Below are positions 19,690-28,611 of a DNA stretch of 64,000 bases, piece by piece (position 1 is the first letter of the stretch; each line of letters starts with the position of its first letter). The position numbers were made by a program, and so were the translations under genes. Below the pieces are notes generated by a model. It searched no databases and was not told the origin of the DNA. It saw only the letters and a program-made list of their open reading frames with translations. Source of the DNA: Mesorhizobium sp. WSM3862 (GTDB taxonomy: Bacteria > Pseudomonadota > Alphaproteobacteria > Rhizobiales > Rhizobiaceae); contig NZ_NSGE01000002.1 in the NCBI RefSeq assembly GCF_002294985.1, forward strand, positions 1 to 64,000. The letters are read 5' to 3'.

Positions 19690-20204
19690 GCTTTCGCCCC
19701 GTCAGGTCGATGCGATCGGCATTGTGCACGAGCCTGTCGAGGATGGCGTCGGCGTAGGTCGATTTCCGGTCACGTCATGCCATGCCGAACACGGGCAACT
19801 GGATGGTGATGACGGTTGACCGGCGGGCCGTACCGGTTTTCGAGTATTTCGAGGAGCTCGTGGCCGGCCTGATCGTCGAGCGGCCCAAGTCCCCAATCGC
19901 CGAGGATCGGCAACTGGACGTTGCCGGGCCTGCGTTGCAGACGCGCATAGCGTCCGTCGCCCCGGGCCAGCACCAGCTTGGCGAACAGCCTTGGAACGCG
20001 CTAATAAAGCGGTCATCCCGGTAGGCTTTGCGACCCAAGGCGCAGGCGAGCCAACTCTTGCCGACGCCGGCCGGCCCGCAGATGGCCAGATTGTCATGGG
20101 CGTCGATCGAGTCGCCGGTAACGAGTTGAGGAACAACGCGCAGTCGAGGCCGCGCTCGCTGCGATAGTCGATATCCTCGGGCGCCGCCTGGTGACGGAGC
20201 GAAA
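19690..20204 (-). pseudogene. IS21 IstB remnant, multiple frameshifts (minus strand)
   Basis: IstB helper ATPase pieces in several frames: AAPEDIDYRSERGLD near the start, CGPAGVGKSWLACALG-like P-loop, then LQRRPGNVQLPILGDWGLGP (Walker B region) and AWHDVTGNRPTP near 19750. It opposes the plus-strand IstB piece and sits between the two IS6 halves. Confidence 0.8.
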
Positions 20205-20425
20205 CTGACGTAGGCCCTTTTCGATCATCGGGGCGTAAGCCAATACCCACCGGTTGATCGTGCTGTGATCGACCTCGAAGCCGCGGTTCCGGAACATTTC
20301 CTCAAGATCCCAGCAGCCAAGCAGATATCTCAGATACCAGGTGACCGCCTGTCCGATCAGCCACGCCTCGAAATGCCTGCCTTTGCAATCGTCCTTCGAC
20401 TGGCGCTTCAGCTTTTGGGTTTCGA
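20205..20425 (-). pseudogene. IS6-family transposase N-terminal remnant
   Basis: Read leftward it gives KGRHFEAWLIGQAVTWYLRY, CWDLEEMFRNRGFEVDHSTI, NRWVLAYAPMIEKGLRQFR, the start of an IS6-family DDE transposase, then breaks into IstB sequence. The core is missing. Confidence 0.8.
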
Positions 20426-20569
20426 TTCAGAATCATCGGTACGCTCCACAACATCCGGAGCGCGAATTTCCCTTCTCCAATCAACATACCGTTAAGCCAC
20501 AATTTGCGACAAGCTCAGTAATTCCAGCATTCGTCGGGCTTGAAGAGGTCACATACTTGCCGACAGCAA

Positions 20570-20766
20570 TCAGAAATCGGCGTAACGATGGCCAAAACGC
20601 CGATTTCCTGCACTAGCAGAGGAAATTCAGCAACGCCGCGCACATGGGTGCGGTACTGATTACTCAGCAGCCCTGGTCGGCCCCAAGCGAACACATAACA
20701 CGTCTTAATGAGGAGCATCTAATTTGTCGCAAGACCTGGACTATCTGAGCCGGCGTCGCTGCGGGT
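20570..20766 (+). repeat. Displaced copy of the dpp-like operon leader and first codons
   Basis: A TTG at 20724 begins codons for LSQDLDYLSRR, nearly the same as the start of the binding protein at 14086 (LPQELDYLSRR). The sequence ahead (AACGCCGATTTCCTGC at about 20597) also resembles the operon upstream region. Similarity ends at about 20766, where an aminopeptidase P fragment begins. Confidence 0.65.
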
Positions 20767-21099
20767 GTGGACCACGTTCGCGACATCCAGGACTGGCTTC
20801 CGGGCAGCGCGCTTGCCGGGCTCGTCATCCCGTCGACCGATGACTTCCTGAGCGAGTTCGCGCCCCCGGCTGAGCGGCGGCTGCGCTGGCCAACTGGCTT
20901 CCGCGGATCGACAGGCGAGGCGGTCGTTCTGCGTGAGGCGGCCGCGCTGTTCCTTGAGGGGCGATATTTCCAACAGGGCCTTGCCGACACCCGCGGCGCG
21001 CCGTTGTCGATCGAGCCCGACATGCTGTCCGCCCGCCGCGCCTGGCTCGGTAGGGTCTGGTTGTCGACACCAACACCTGACTGGAAGGATCACCGATGA
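20767..21099 (+). pseudogene. Aminopeptidase P N-terminal (creatinase-like) fragment
   Basis: Residues 4-70 match the N-terminal domain of Xaa-Pro aminopeptidase: DWLPGSALAGLVIPSTDDFL, SEFAPPAERRLRWPTGFRGS, GEAVVLREAAALFLEGRY. The metal-binding catalytic domain is absent. It is joined upstream to the transporter-leader copy and downstream to the DUF2285 gene. An inactive stub. Confidence 0.75.
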
Positions 21100-21473
21100 C
21101 CGACGACATGATGAACCTGCGCGCCTATCCTGCGACCCGTTTGCCTGCGTGCAGAGGCGATTTGGCCCCCAGCACTTTTGAAACATCGCTTGTGGGGGCT
21201 CGAGTGCCTCAATGCCCTTTGTTTCGATGGACAACTGCCGCCCGCCTGTTTCCGCCCGAAAGACGCGGAGCCCGATTGACCTTCGTTCTTCGCGCCCTTG
21301 ACGAGTCGCTCGCTGGTGCATCCCACCGCGAGATTGCTGAGGCGCTGATGGGAGAAGGGCGCGTCCACTCCGACTGGAACGATCCTCGCGATCACCTGCG
21401 CGATCGCATCCGCCGCGCCGTTTCGCGCGGCCGCGCACTGATGGATGGCGGGTACCGGGACTTTCTCGTCTAA
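21096..21473 (+). CDS. DUF2285-domain protein (FseA C-terminal-like)
   Basis: A 125-residue protein whose second half matches DUF2285: LTFVLRALDESLAGASHREI, AEALMGEGRVHSDWNDP, then RRAVSRGRALMDGGYRDFL. DUF2285 forms the C-terminal part of FseA, which activates excision of the M. loti symbiosis island. The FseA N-terminal (DUF6499-like) half is not adjacent; one occurs alone at 40252. It ends 4 bases into the convergent QseM-like gene. It may be a stable fragment or a pseudogene; role inferred. Confidence 0.6.
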   Translation: MTDDMMNLRAYPATRLPACRGDLAPSTFETSLVGARVPQCPLFRWTTAARLFPPERRGARLTFVLRALDESLAGASHREIAEALMGEGRVHSDWNDPRDHLRDRIRRAVSRGRALMDGGYRDFLV

Positions 21474-21751
21474 AAAGCACCGCAACCCGCCCTGTAATTC
21501 AACTGGCGGACAGTTGCTTGCAACCGATCGTCACCCATCCAATTCGCGCGGTCGATATGGCTGCGGACAGCCTTGCGGGCGCGGACCGGTTCAAGGATCG
21601 GGTCGTTGCCGAGTATGAGATCGGCCATCTCCTCCACGCTGGCGTTGTCGGCGCAGGCGTCGAGGATGCGCAGGTAAATGGTGCGATGTTGCCTGTCGTA
21701 GCTTGTGATGCTGTCCGACCAGGGGACTTCGTCCATGATGCTTGGCTTCAT
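21470..21751 (-). CDS. QseM-like antiactivator, copy 1, C-terminus frameshifted
   Basis: A small protein (93 codons from the ATG at 21751) with the core EVPWSDSITSYDRQHRTIYL, CADNASVEEMADLILGNDP, ARKAVRSHIDRANWM. QseM of M. loti blocks TraR- and FseA-driven ICE excision. Compared with copy 3 (62864-63145), one extra G after the ANWM codons shifts the last dozen residues; removing it restores VTIGCKQLSAS and a stop. It is divergent from the QseC-like gene at 21896, the known qseM-qseC arrangement. Activity is uncertain. Confidence 0.65.
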   Translation of the reverse strand: MKPSIMDEVPWSDSITSYDRQHRTIYLRILDACADNASVEEMADLILGNDPILEPVRARKAVRSHIDRANWMGDDRLQATVRQLNYRAGCGAF

Positions 21752-21845
21752 GTGCGCGCTTTGACTGTTGGGTTCGAGCAGATTGTGGCGATCGCCCGGT
21801 TGCGGACCGAACGAGCGCCGTCGACAGCTGCCAACCATAAAGAAT

Positions 21846-21882
21846 AGGAACGATCATTCGTAGAACGATAATTCCTTTTCAG
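21846..21882. promoter_or_regulatory. Candidate operator between qseM-like and qseC-like genes, copy 1
   Basis: The divergent gap contains AACGATCATTC and AACGATAATTC as direct repeats about 15 bases apart, enclosed by AGGAA and TTCCT in inverted orientation. QseC binds operators in the qseM-qseC gap in M. loti, so this is a plausible binding region. Confidence 0.4.
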
Positions 21883-21895
21883 CGCCTATTTCGCC

Positions 21896-22159
21896 GTGGA
21901 TCTCAAAGAGGTCATGGCGATCAACATGCGTCGCTTGCGCCATGAACAGGATCTGACGCAGGAAGAGTTGGCTGCACGCGCGGATCTTAGCGCGCGTTAT
22001 GTGGGCTCGATCGAGCGTGCCCGCGTTTCAAGCGTCAGCGTGCTCGGACGACTGGCGCAAGCATTCAGCGTTGATCCGTGCGAGCTTATAAAACCGCCGC
22101 AAGGCTCGGCATTTGCGATCAGCTTCGGCAGGAAGGCTCCTAAGGGCGCCCGCGCCTGA
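21896..22159 (+). CDS. QseC-like XRE-family repressor, copy 1
   Basis: An 87-residue DNA-binding protein with one helix-turn-helix (INMRRLRHEQDLTQEELAAR, LSARYVGSIERARVSSVSV). The GTG at 21896 is used; an ATG six codons later is an alternative. QseC in M. loti represses qseM and its own gene, setting a switch between antiactivation and ICE transfer. The divergent QseM-like gene supports this role by analogy. Confidence 0.65.
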   Translation: MDLKEVMAINMRRLRHEQDLTQEELAARADLSARYVGSIERARVSSVSVLGRLAQAFSVDPCELIKPPQGSAFAISFGRKAPKGARA

Positions 22160-22235
22160 GGGCACGCCGGGTGCTCGTGAACCAAGCCCGCTTTTCTTGG
22201 GCAAGCTAAGCCGGTCTCGGCCATGCGGCTTCGCC

Positions 22236-22385
22236 CCGGCGTGAGGCAGCCTCTCGGCTGCTGAACGACAGGACCTTCGTCCTTCGTGCGCTCCACGGGT
22301 CACGCTGCATCCCACCGTCGCTGAGGCGCTCTTCGGCGACCGGCGCGTCCAGTCCGACTGGAATATCGTCGCGATCACATGTGGG
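22236..22385 (+). pseudogene. DUF2285 remnant
   Basis: In mixed frames the segment gives FVLRALHGS, then an EALFGDRRVQSDWN-like stretch, the DUF2285 core seen at 21240-21473 and 62640-62769. Frameshifts and stops disrupt it. Confidence 0.55.
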
Positions 22386-23345
22386 GAAACCGTAGCGTAT
22401 TTCGGTGTGTCCGGTCGCCAACCGCACCCGCACCCCGTCGCAATCGGGATCATCGCAGCGTTTCCGGGCCTCGCATGATCCGAAACGGTGCCTTCACGTC
22501 CACCTTGGGCTCGACGGTCACCCTGCGGGCATTCACGCTAACCACCTCAATGCGCCTGCCAGCCGGTTCTGGCTTCTTCCGCTGATCCGATACAATCATC
22601 GCCGGCACGAGAACCGCAGACGCCAGCTTCGTCAAGCCGACCCTCGCCATGCCCCCTGCGCCAAGCAAACAGCAGTGGGTTGGAACGCCGCGGCGCCGCG
22701 ACATCGCCGATGCCTGCCGCGCAGTCCATAGCTCCCCTCGACGATCAGCAGCTTCTCCTGCTCCGACCAGCGGCGCCGGCGGCAGCATCAAATATCTCGA
22801 AACGAGTGACTCGGCGACAGTCAGTCCCGATATCATACCGACGGGCAGCTACTCTCCGCCTCCTCGGCAAGGCGGCGCTCCTCAGAGCCAGTGAGAAAAA
22901 CGCAGGAAAGCTGCAGCGAACCCTCCCACATTGCAGACTTCAGCAGGAAGCGCCTTCTAATATGTAGCATGAGTACGGGGCCTGCTTGTCGCGGGTGATA
23001 AGGACGCGGCGCCTGATCCTTCGGCTGCAGATAGTCGGCTGAGGTGCCGGCTAAAACCTGCTCTCCCTGCCGGGAAGCCCGCATGAGGGGATCGAGTGAC
23101 ACGCAAATGAGACCCCAGGGCGGGCTTTCACCTTAGTCATGAGGGAGGTGCCAAGCACTTGATTGACGCTACGCGACAACAGTTAAGCATGTATTCGGCA
23201 GAAAATGCGTAGCATCTAAGTTACGAGCTTCGCTTAAATGTGCAAAATGTTCAGTGTGGACAAGTAAATCTGAGAGAGCATAGTTGCATAAAAGCAACGT
23301 ATAAATTATATTATTTCTGCAAAGGTAAACTTTGAACTTGCACAA
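22386..23345. other. No recognisable gene; AT-rich toward the right
   Basis: A minus-strand frame at 22450-22836 ends in EVVSVNARRVTVEPKVDVKA, which looks protein-like but was not identified. From about 23160 the sequence becomes AT-rich, unlike its surroundings. Confidence 0.35.
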
Positions 23346-23430
23346 ATGAGCATCACTATGCGAAGGATGCACTGCCATGTGCATCTGTTTCGATCGTGGG
23401 GACATGGCTCGTCATTCATCGACGTTCCCC
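23346..23430 (+). repeat. Porin-leader-like repeat, copy A
   Basis: The stretch GCGAAGGATGC followed by TTTCGATCGTGGGGACA and a CATCGACGT-like segment matches the 5' untranslated region of the porin copies at 24452 and 43366. No porin follows here; the regulator gene starts about 130 bases later. Confidence 0.6.
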
Positions 23431-23560
23431 TTTTGTTGAGAGGCGCAAGTTGAAGCTGCGAGGCGGCCGCTAGATCGCGGGCATGCGAAAACGCAACACA
23501 TCGCCGTCCACCAAGTCTTAGGTCTTCAACGCTATTTCAGCGGCTTGCTGAGGGAATGCT

Positions 23561-24232
23561 ATGGGAAAGCCACATATGTCCGGGTCGAGTGATCTTGCGG
23601 ATGAAAAGCGCCAGAGCGAGCTTTCAAGCTTTGTCCTGAGGGAGGTGCAGCGCATTCTCGCCCAATGTGATGAGGCGAGGCAGGTTGACAGGGCCGCTGT
23701 TGCGGCTTCGGGTTCTGCTTCCGCCGATTTGACCGCCGTGGCCGCTGAATTGCTTGGCAGGCTTGAGGCCGAAGCAGCGCGACGGCTGAACGCTCAGGCG
23801 TGTGAGCTCGCTTCGCGACCCCGGCCAGCCGACCATCCACTCGGGCATTCGGTACTGAAAGATTATCCGACAGAAGGCGCACGCATTGCAGAGTGGGCCG
23901 GTCCAGTTGCGGGGTCGACGCATCTCGAGAGGCGTTTTGGGATACCGCGGTCAACGCTGCATTGGTGGCAGCAGCACAATGATGTGGTTGCCTTTCGAAG
24001 CGGCTCCCGCAATCATGTATTTCCCCTGGCTCAGTTCATCGACGGCAGGCCCTTGCCCGGAATCCGGCAGGTGCTCTCCTCGATCTCCGATCCCAGATTG
24101 GCTTGGCTGTGGCTGATCAGTCCCTCGCCTCTTCTCAAGGGCCGCGTTCCTATCGAATTGCTCAGGGAAGGTACGAACACAGAAGTCGTTGTATCGGCCG
24201 CCCAGGCTATTTCTCTGATTGGATCTGTCTGA
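23561..24232 (+). CDS. Putative regulator with MbcA/ParS-like C-terminal domain
   Basis: A 223-residue protein. The N-terminal half is alanine-rich and helical (ELLGRLEAEAARRLNAQACE). The middle has a possible helix-turn-helix (HLERRFGIPRSTLHWWQQHN), and the C-terminal 60 residues (DPRLAWLWLISPSPLLKGRV, PIELLREGTNTEVV) resemble the toxin-binding domain of Xre/MbcA/ParS antitoxins. No RES-type toxin is adjacent. A degraded second copy precedes the intact porin at 43472, so a link to porin expression is suspected but not shown. Confidence 0.6.
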   Translation: MGKPHMSGSSDLADEKRQSELSSFVLREVQRILAQCDEARQVDRAAVAASGSASADLTAVAAELLGRLEAEAARRLNAQACELASRPRPADHPLGHSVLKDYPTEGARIAEWAGPVAGSTHLERRFGIPRSTLHWWQQHNDVVAFRSGSRNHVFPLAQFIDGRPLPGIRQVLSSISDPRLAWLWLISPSPLLKGRVPIELLREGTNTEVVVSAAQAISLIGSV

Positions 24233-24290
24233 CGTTGGTCAAGGCGTCGGTGGTTGCTCATGCACATTTGATGCGTACGGAAATAGTCAA

Positions 24291-24340
24291 TGTACCAATT
24301 GTGCATTTTGTATACAGATATATCTGTTCAATTTGTTGCA
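24291..24340. promoter_or_regulatory. Decayed dyad upstream of the dead porin copy
   Basis: The left arm TGTACCAATTG is identical to that at 43212, while the right arm (CAATTTGTTGCA) has lost symmetry compared with the copy at 43250. Confidence 0.45.
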
Positions 24341-24451
24341 AGTAATACTGAGATTACGGGATAAAAATACAATTGATACGGACAAGAGATGGTTGAAAGG
24401 CGGCGTTTTAACTTGCACTATTCCGCCCGGTGAATAGCGTCCGAGCCGGAA

Positions 24452-24549
24452 AGGATGCTTCGTGATGGCATCTTTTTCAATCGTGGGGACAGGGAGCGGT
24501 TCGTCGATCGACGTCCTCGCCCTTTTTCAAATCAGTCAAGGAGATCAAA
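24452..24549 (+). repeat. Porin-leader repeat, copy B
   Basis: Matches the leader of the intact porin at 43366-43471: AAGGATGCTTCGTGATG, then ATCGTGGGGACAGGGAGC and the ribosome site AAGGAG before the ATG at 24550. Confidence 0.7.
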
Positions 24550-24927
24550 ATGGACTTCAGAGAGCCTTCTTCTCGGCTCCGCTGCGGCGCTGGTCGCAGT
24601 TTCCGGTGCGCGCGCCGCCGACGCCGTCATCGTTGCCGAGCCGGAACCCGCTGAATACGTCCGCATCTGTGACGTCCACGGCACTGGCTACTTCTACATC
24701 CCCGGCACCGAGGCCTGCCTGCGCATCGGCGGCTTGTCCGCTACGACATCGGCGTAGGCGACATCGGCACATACACAGGTGCGGGGACGGTCGACGTCGA
24801 GGACGGCGACGAGCAGGATACCTACTGGAAGCGTGCTCGCTTCGCGCTGAAGACCTGGACCGGCCAGGAAACCGAGCTCGGCACGTTGAAGACGTACACC
24901 GAGACCCGCTTCAACTTCCGCAACAAG
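24550..24927 (+). pseudogene. Porin gene copy, frameshifted and truncated
   Basis: A near-duplicate of the first third of the porin at 43472. One extra base after the fourth codon shifts the signal peptide, and a two-base loss near 24735 (in the CLRIGG block) brings a stop. The recognisable porin part ends in TYTETRFNF, after which IS110 sequence starts. Inactive. Confidence 0.85.
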
Positions 24928-25564
24928 CGCATCACTGGGCTCGCGAGATCGGTCGATTTGGGCACACGGTAATATCGAGTGTAAAGCGGCTGCTTTTCCG
25001 GATATATTGATCCTCGCAGCGCCGTATGAAAAGTGTCGTCTGATGCCGCCTGCCTTTGTAAAACCCTACGTCAAACGCAACAAAGATGACATGGCCGATG
25101 CCGAAGCCATTTGCGAAGCGGTGACGAGGCCGAACATGCGCTTCGTTGCCGTGAAGACAGCGGCTCAACAATCGGTTTTGATGCTGCATCGCTGCCGAGC
25201 TCTTCTGGTCCGACAACGAACTATGCTGGCCAATGCAATTCGCGCGCATCTGGCAGAATTCGGCATTCACGATGCCGCAAGGGATTCGTATTTTGCTGAC
25301 GGCCCTGAATGTGCCGAAAAATGAAGTGAACAACCTTCCCGATCTCGTCCGGATTGCACTCACCCCCATGACTGCAAGCCTCATCGAACTGGGTCAGCGC
25401 ATTAAAGCACTGGAAATCGAAATTGCGCGCGAGCATCGCGGCAACGAGACCAGTCGCCGATTGGAAACGATTCCCGGTTTTGGTGTCATGACATCAACAG
25501 CGATGGCAGCGACAGTCGCAGACCCGACAGCCTTCAAATCTGGCCGTGAATTCGCCGCCTTTCT
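24928..25564 (+). pseudogene. IS110 transposase fragment with a small insertion
   Basis: Begins AHHWAREIGRFGHTV, continues (after about 60 foreign bases at 24976-25035) PAFVKPYVKRNKDDMADAEA, and ends FKSGREFAAFLGG. It is a relative of the intact copy at 51917 and lacks both ends. Confidence 0.85.
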
Positions 25565-25572
25565 TGGTGGCC

Positions 25573-25775
25573 TTTCCCGGCGGCGCGCGGTGGCGGCACC
25601 CCCTTCTGGGCCCCGCCGCGGCGTCCCGCAACCCTTCGCTCGACGCTCCGGGCCCTCCTCTTCGTTGCGGTCCTTCGGATGCGCTCCGCCTTCGGCGGTG
25701 GGCTTTTCCGGTCGCTTTCGCCGCCCACCCCGCTTCCGGGAAAAGGCGCGGGATTGAAGAGCGGAGGACCAAACG
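25573..25775 (+). repeat. Conserved GC-rich leader before an ardC stub, copy 1
   Basis: Starts TTTCCCGGCGGCGC and runs to CAAACG just before the ATG at 25776. The same leader lies at 63624-63796 before a second ardC-like stub. The frames open on both strands here are products of high GC content. Confidence 0.65.
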
Positions 25776-26177
25776 ATGGGTGCAAAACACAAGCGTTCCG
25801 GTAGCCGAGAGGCTGGCAGGAGCGGGCGCACGACCGCCAGCCTTTATCAGGAAATCACCGACCGCATCATCGCCGAGCTGGAGCGCGGCACCGTGCCATG
25901 GGTCAAGCCATGGGGCAGCGCCAAGGTAGACCTTGGCCTGCCCAGCAACGCGGCCACCGGTCGCGCCTATTCCGGCATCAACATCCTGATCCTTTGGGGC
26001 GCTCTGATTCTCAAAGCACGCCGCCCGAGGAATGGAAACGCGCCCCGCGCCAGTGGCTCGAGGCCAGGACACGCCGTCGTCTTCGGCGAAAGGTCCGTCA
26101 GCCAACGACGACAACCGGCCTCACTTCCGACGGTCCCGCGAGTTCTCGATCGGACTGCTGGAGCCACAGGATCATAG
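25776..26177 (+). pseudogene. ArdC-like (DUF1738) N-terminal stub
   Basis: Residues 20-75 match the ssDNA-binding N-terminal domain of ArdC antirestriction/zincin proteins: TASLYQEITDRIIAELERGT, VPWVKPWGS, GRAYSGINILILWGA. After about 26015 the frame changes and the family pattern stops; the metallopeptidase half is gone. ArdC genes are typical ICE and plasmid cargo. Confidence 0.75.
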
Positions 26178-26462
26178 CTTGATAATAGCGTTAGGCTTCG
26201 AGCGCGCTGAGACACCACTGCCGGGACGTGAGCACAGCCATTCCGCTTGTTGCATGCACCGCTGTAGAGTGCGTCGACCACATTTGAAGGCTCCTCCCGC
26301 GACGCTCCATCATGCGGCGACTGATGTCGACCGCGAAGCCGACCCTGCACCGGGAATACGTCTGTCTATCGTCTCTTACAAAGACGCTTGGCTCTACCAC
26401 CGCGATTAACTCTAACCCAGCTTTTGAGTAGTGTCGATCCGGAGGTCGGGGCGACGTGGTCC

Positions 26463-27611
26463 TCAGGGCATGTGACGCGCGAGATCTGCGGTCCTACCAA
26501 TCAGCGCTTCCATCGGTCCCCGCTGGAAGACGCGCAGCCAAAGCACGGCAAAAGTGCTTACAAGCACGATGAAGCCGAAGAGCACGGACAGGCGCGAGCC
26601 TCCTCCAAACAAATCTATTCCCACAATGTGCAGGAGATAGGACATTGCCACAATGTGCAGCACATAGGCCGTCAAAGGCATCGAGCCGACAGCGATTATT
26701 GGCCAGACCAGCTTTCGCAGATGCGGGAGCGCATCCATAGCGAGCAAGCAAGTCGCCAAGACAAACATAGCGCAACCGGTGCTGCCTAGGATCGAGAGCG
26801 CCGTCCCGCTATGAGGGGAGGCAACCCACACCCAACTCGCTGTGCCGCGCCAGGATGAGGGGTAGCCTACGTCGGACCACCAGAAGGCGGATGCCTGCAA
26901 GGCGGCGGGTACACCAGGCAGCAAACGCAGCGCGACCAAGGATGCCCCATGGCTTAATACGGCAATCCCGACCCCACCTAGACCAAGGCGCCAGCGCATT
27001 GCTGGTGTACTCAGATCGAGGCGCGCAATGGCCATGCCTGCGATCACGAAAGGAACCCAGGTTATCGCGGGATAATTGCCGCTGACCATGAACTTTAACA
27101 CCGGCTCGAAGTACGAGCTCTCGAAGGCAAAGATGGACTCATGGTGGAAGCGCACTTGCGGGAGAACTAAAGCGGTCGCCGAAGCGACCAAGCCGAGCTG
27201 CTGTGCGCTGAGCCGATAGAGCGGCAGGACCAATAAGAAACAGACTCCGTAGTAGGCCAGGATGACGTGGATGGTCGTATCGAGGTAGGTCAGGATTGGA
27301 CCAAGCGCGAGTAAAACAAGGGCACGAATTGCGACTTTGGCAACGGCCTGTCGACCGGCTAACCCCGACTTCGGCGCCTTGCGACCGGTAATCAGGAGGA
27401 TCGAAAAACCGGCCAATACGGCAAACAGGGCGGACGACCGGCCATGGGTTAATTCCATCAGATTCCCGATTAATCCTCCTTCGAGCGGGTCGGGACCGAC
27501 ATGGGCGGCATACATGCCGAAGACAGCCAGCCCTCGAGCAAGGTCGATGCCGACCAGCCGATCTACGGCCGACCCATCGCTCGCGGCCGCAATCGTCGCG
27601 CTTTTCGCCAT
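26463..27611 (-). CDS. Multi-pass membrane acyltransferase-like protein (DUF1624/DUF418 type)
   Basis: A 382-residue protein with about nine or ten membrane helices. The N-terminal pattern RLVGIDLARGLAVFGMYAAH followed by SALFAVLAGFSILL is characteristic of the DUF1624/DUF418 and heparan-alpha-glucosaminide acetyltransferase superfamily, which transfers acyl groups across or at the membrane. The C-terminal helices include AVGSMPLTAYVLHIVAM. The ATG at 27611 gives the usual cytoplasmic N-tail. It stands alone; substrate unknown. Confidence 0.75.
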   Translation of the reverse strand: MAKSATIAAASDGSAVDRLVGIDLARGLAVFGMYAAHVGPDPLEGGLIGNLMELTHGRSSALFAVLAGFSILLITGRKAPKSGLAGRQAVAKVAIRALVLLALGPILTYLDTTIHVILAYYGVCFLLVLPLYRLSAQQLGLVASATALVLPQVRFHHESIFAFESSYFEPVLKFMVSGNYPAITWVPFVIAGMAIARLDLSTPAMRWRLGLGGVGIAVLSHGASLVALRLLPGVPAALQASAFWWSDVGYPSSWRGTASWVWVASPHSGTALSILGSTGCAMFVLATCLLAMDALPHLRKLVWPIIAVGSMPLTAYVLHIVAMSYLLHIVGIDLFGGGSRLSVLFGFIVLVSTFAVLWLRVFQRGPMEALIGRTADLARHMP

Positions 27612-28047
27612 GGCGGGTTCTTTCCTTGGTTGTGTCGCCGGTCGGCTGCTGCCGTCGTCTCACCCTGAAGGGTTCAAAGATCGTGCCAATCTGGCGGATC
27701 GAGCCGGCGACAGAATTTTATGCTTGCTGCTCAGCTTTTGAGTCTGCGGCATCGGCTCACCAACCTGTGACGCGGACCCGACAAACCCGACAAAAGGTGT
27801 CGCGGGGCCGCCATTCTTGCAGGGATGGCGGACCCGGAGATCCGTTGAACCGGCGGCGAGAGGATCAGCGACAGCGGATGATCCGATCAGCCGCCGCGAT
27901 TTGTGTGTAAGGAAGAAGCATTGGACATCTGTAAAAGTTCAAACTTTATCTGACACACGGTGTCCTAGGCTGAAGCTTGAGCCGAGGCAGGGCGCGGAGT
28001 GGTCAGGGTTCGCAGTGCCCGGCCTCGACGTTAGAAAGGACACTGAC
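27612..28047. other. Intergenic between acyltransferase and IS481 remnant
   Basis: Should contain the promoter of the leftward acyltransferase gene. The right half belongs to the IS481 end. No gene was recognised. Confidence 0.4.
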
Positions 28048-28460
28048 ATGACCAAGGACCAAAAGATCATCCGCGCCAAGGTGGGGCTGCTGGATGTCAG
28101 CCAGGCCTACAAGATGATGGGCTATTCGCGCGCCAGCTTCTACCGCTTCAAGGAGCTTTACGAGACCGGCGGCGAACTGGCGCTGCAGGAACTGACGCGC
28201 CGGAAGCCGCGATTGGCCAACCGCACGCCGCCCGAGGTTGAGGCGATCATCCTCGAGCTGACGCTGGAATATCCCGCCTATGGGCAGACCCGCATCGCCA
28301 ACGAAATGCGCAAGCTCGCCACTAAGTGCCGTCGGGCGTCCGCGGGGTGTGGCAGCATCACGATCTGGAGACGATGAAGAAGCGGCTGAAGGCGCTGGAG
28401 GCCAAGGTCGCCCAGGACGGTATCGTGCTCACCGATAGCCAATTGGCGGCATATGGAACG
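28048..28460 (+). pseudogene. IS481-family transposase, N-terminal fragment
   Basis: Begins MTKDQKIIRAKVGLLDVSQA and shows the HTH (MGYSRASFYRFKELYETGGE) with about eight codons missing near residue 16. A frameshift near 28325 moves it to GVRGVWQHHDLETMKKRL; it ends at LTDSQLAA. The DDE core is absent. Confidence 0.8.
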
Positions 28461-28611
28461 GCCGCAAATCAAGGCCTGACACATGACCGCACTCGATCAC
28501 ATGTTCAATGCTTCAGGTCCTTCCTTGCAAAACGGCTGGCATCCAAACAAGAACTTGACGCACCACAACTGATCAATGGTTACAGGAGTTATTCGGGTGG
28601 CGAGGACGCAA

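Noticed and set aside
21096..21473. Intact fseA made by +1 frameshifting
   Set aside because: The upstream ORF is an aminopeptidase P fragment, not the DUF6499-type half needed for FseA.
22450..22836. Minus-strand 128-codon hypothetical gene
   Set aside because: The end looks protein-like, but no family was recognised, no ribosome site was found and the plus strand is also open; left as unassigned.
25494..26114. 206-codon minus-strand frame over the ardC leader
   Set aside because: Open in several frames owing to extreme GC; the plus-strand ArdC pattern is convincing and the leader repeats elsewhere.
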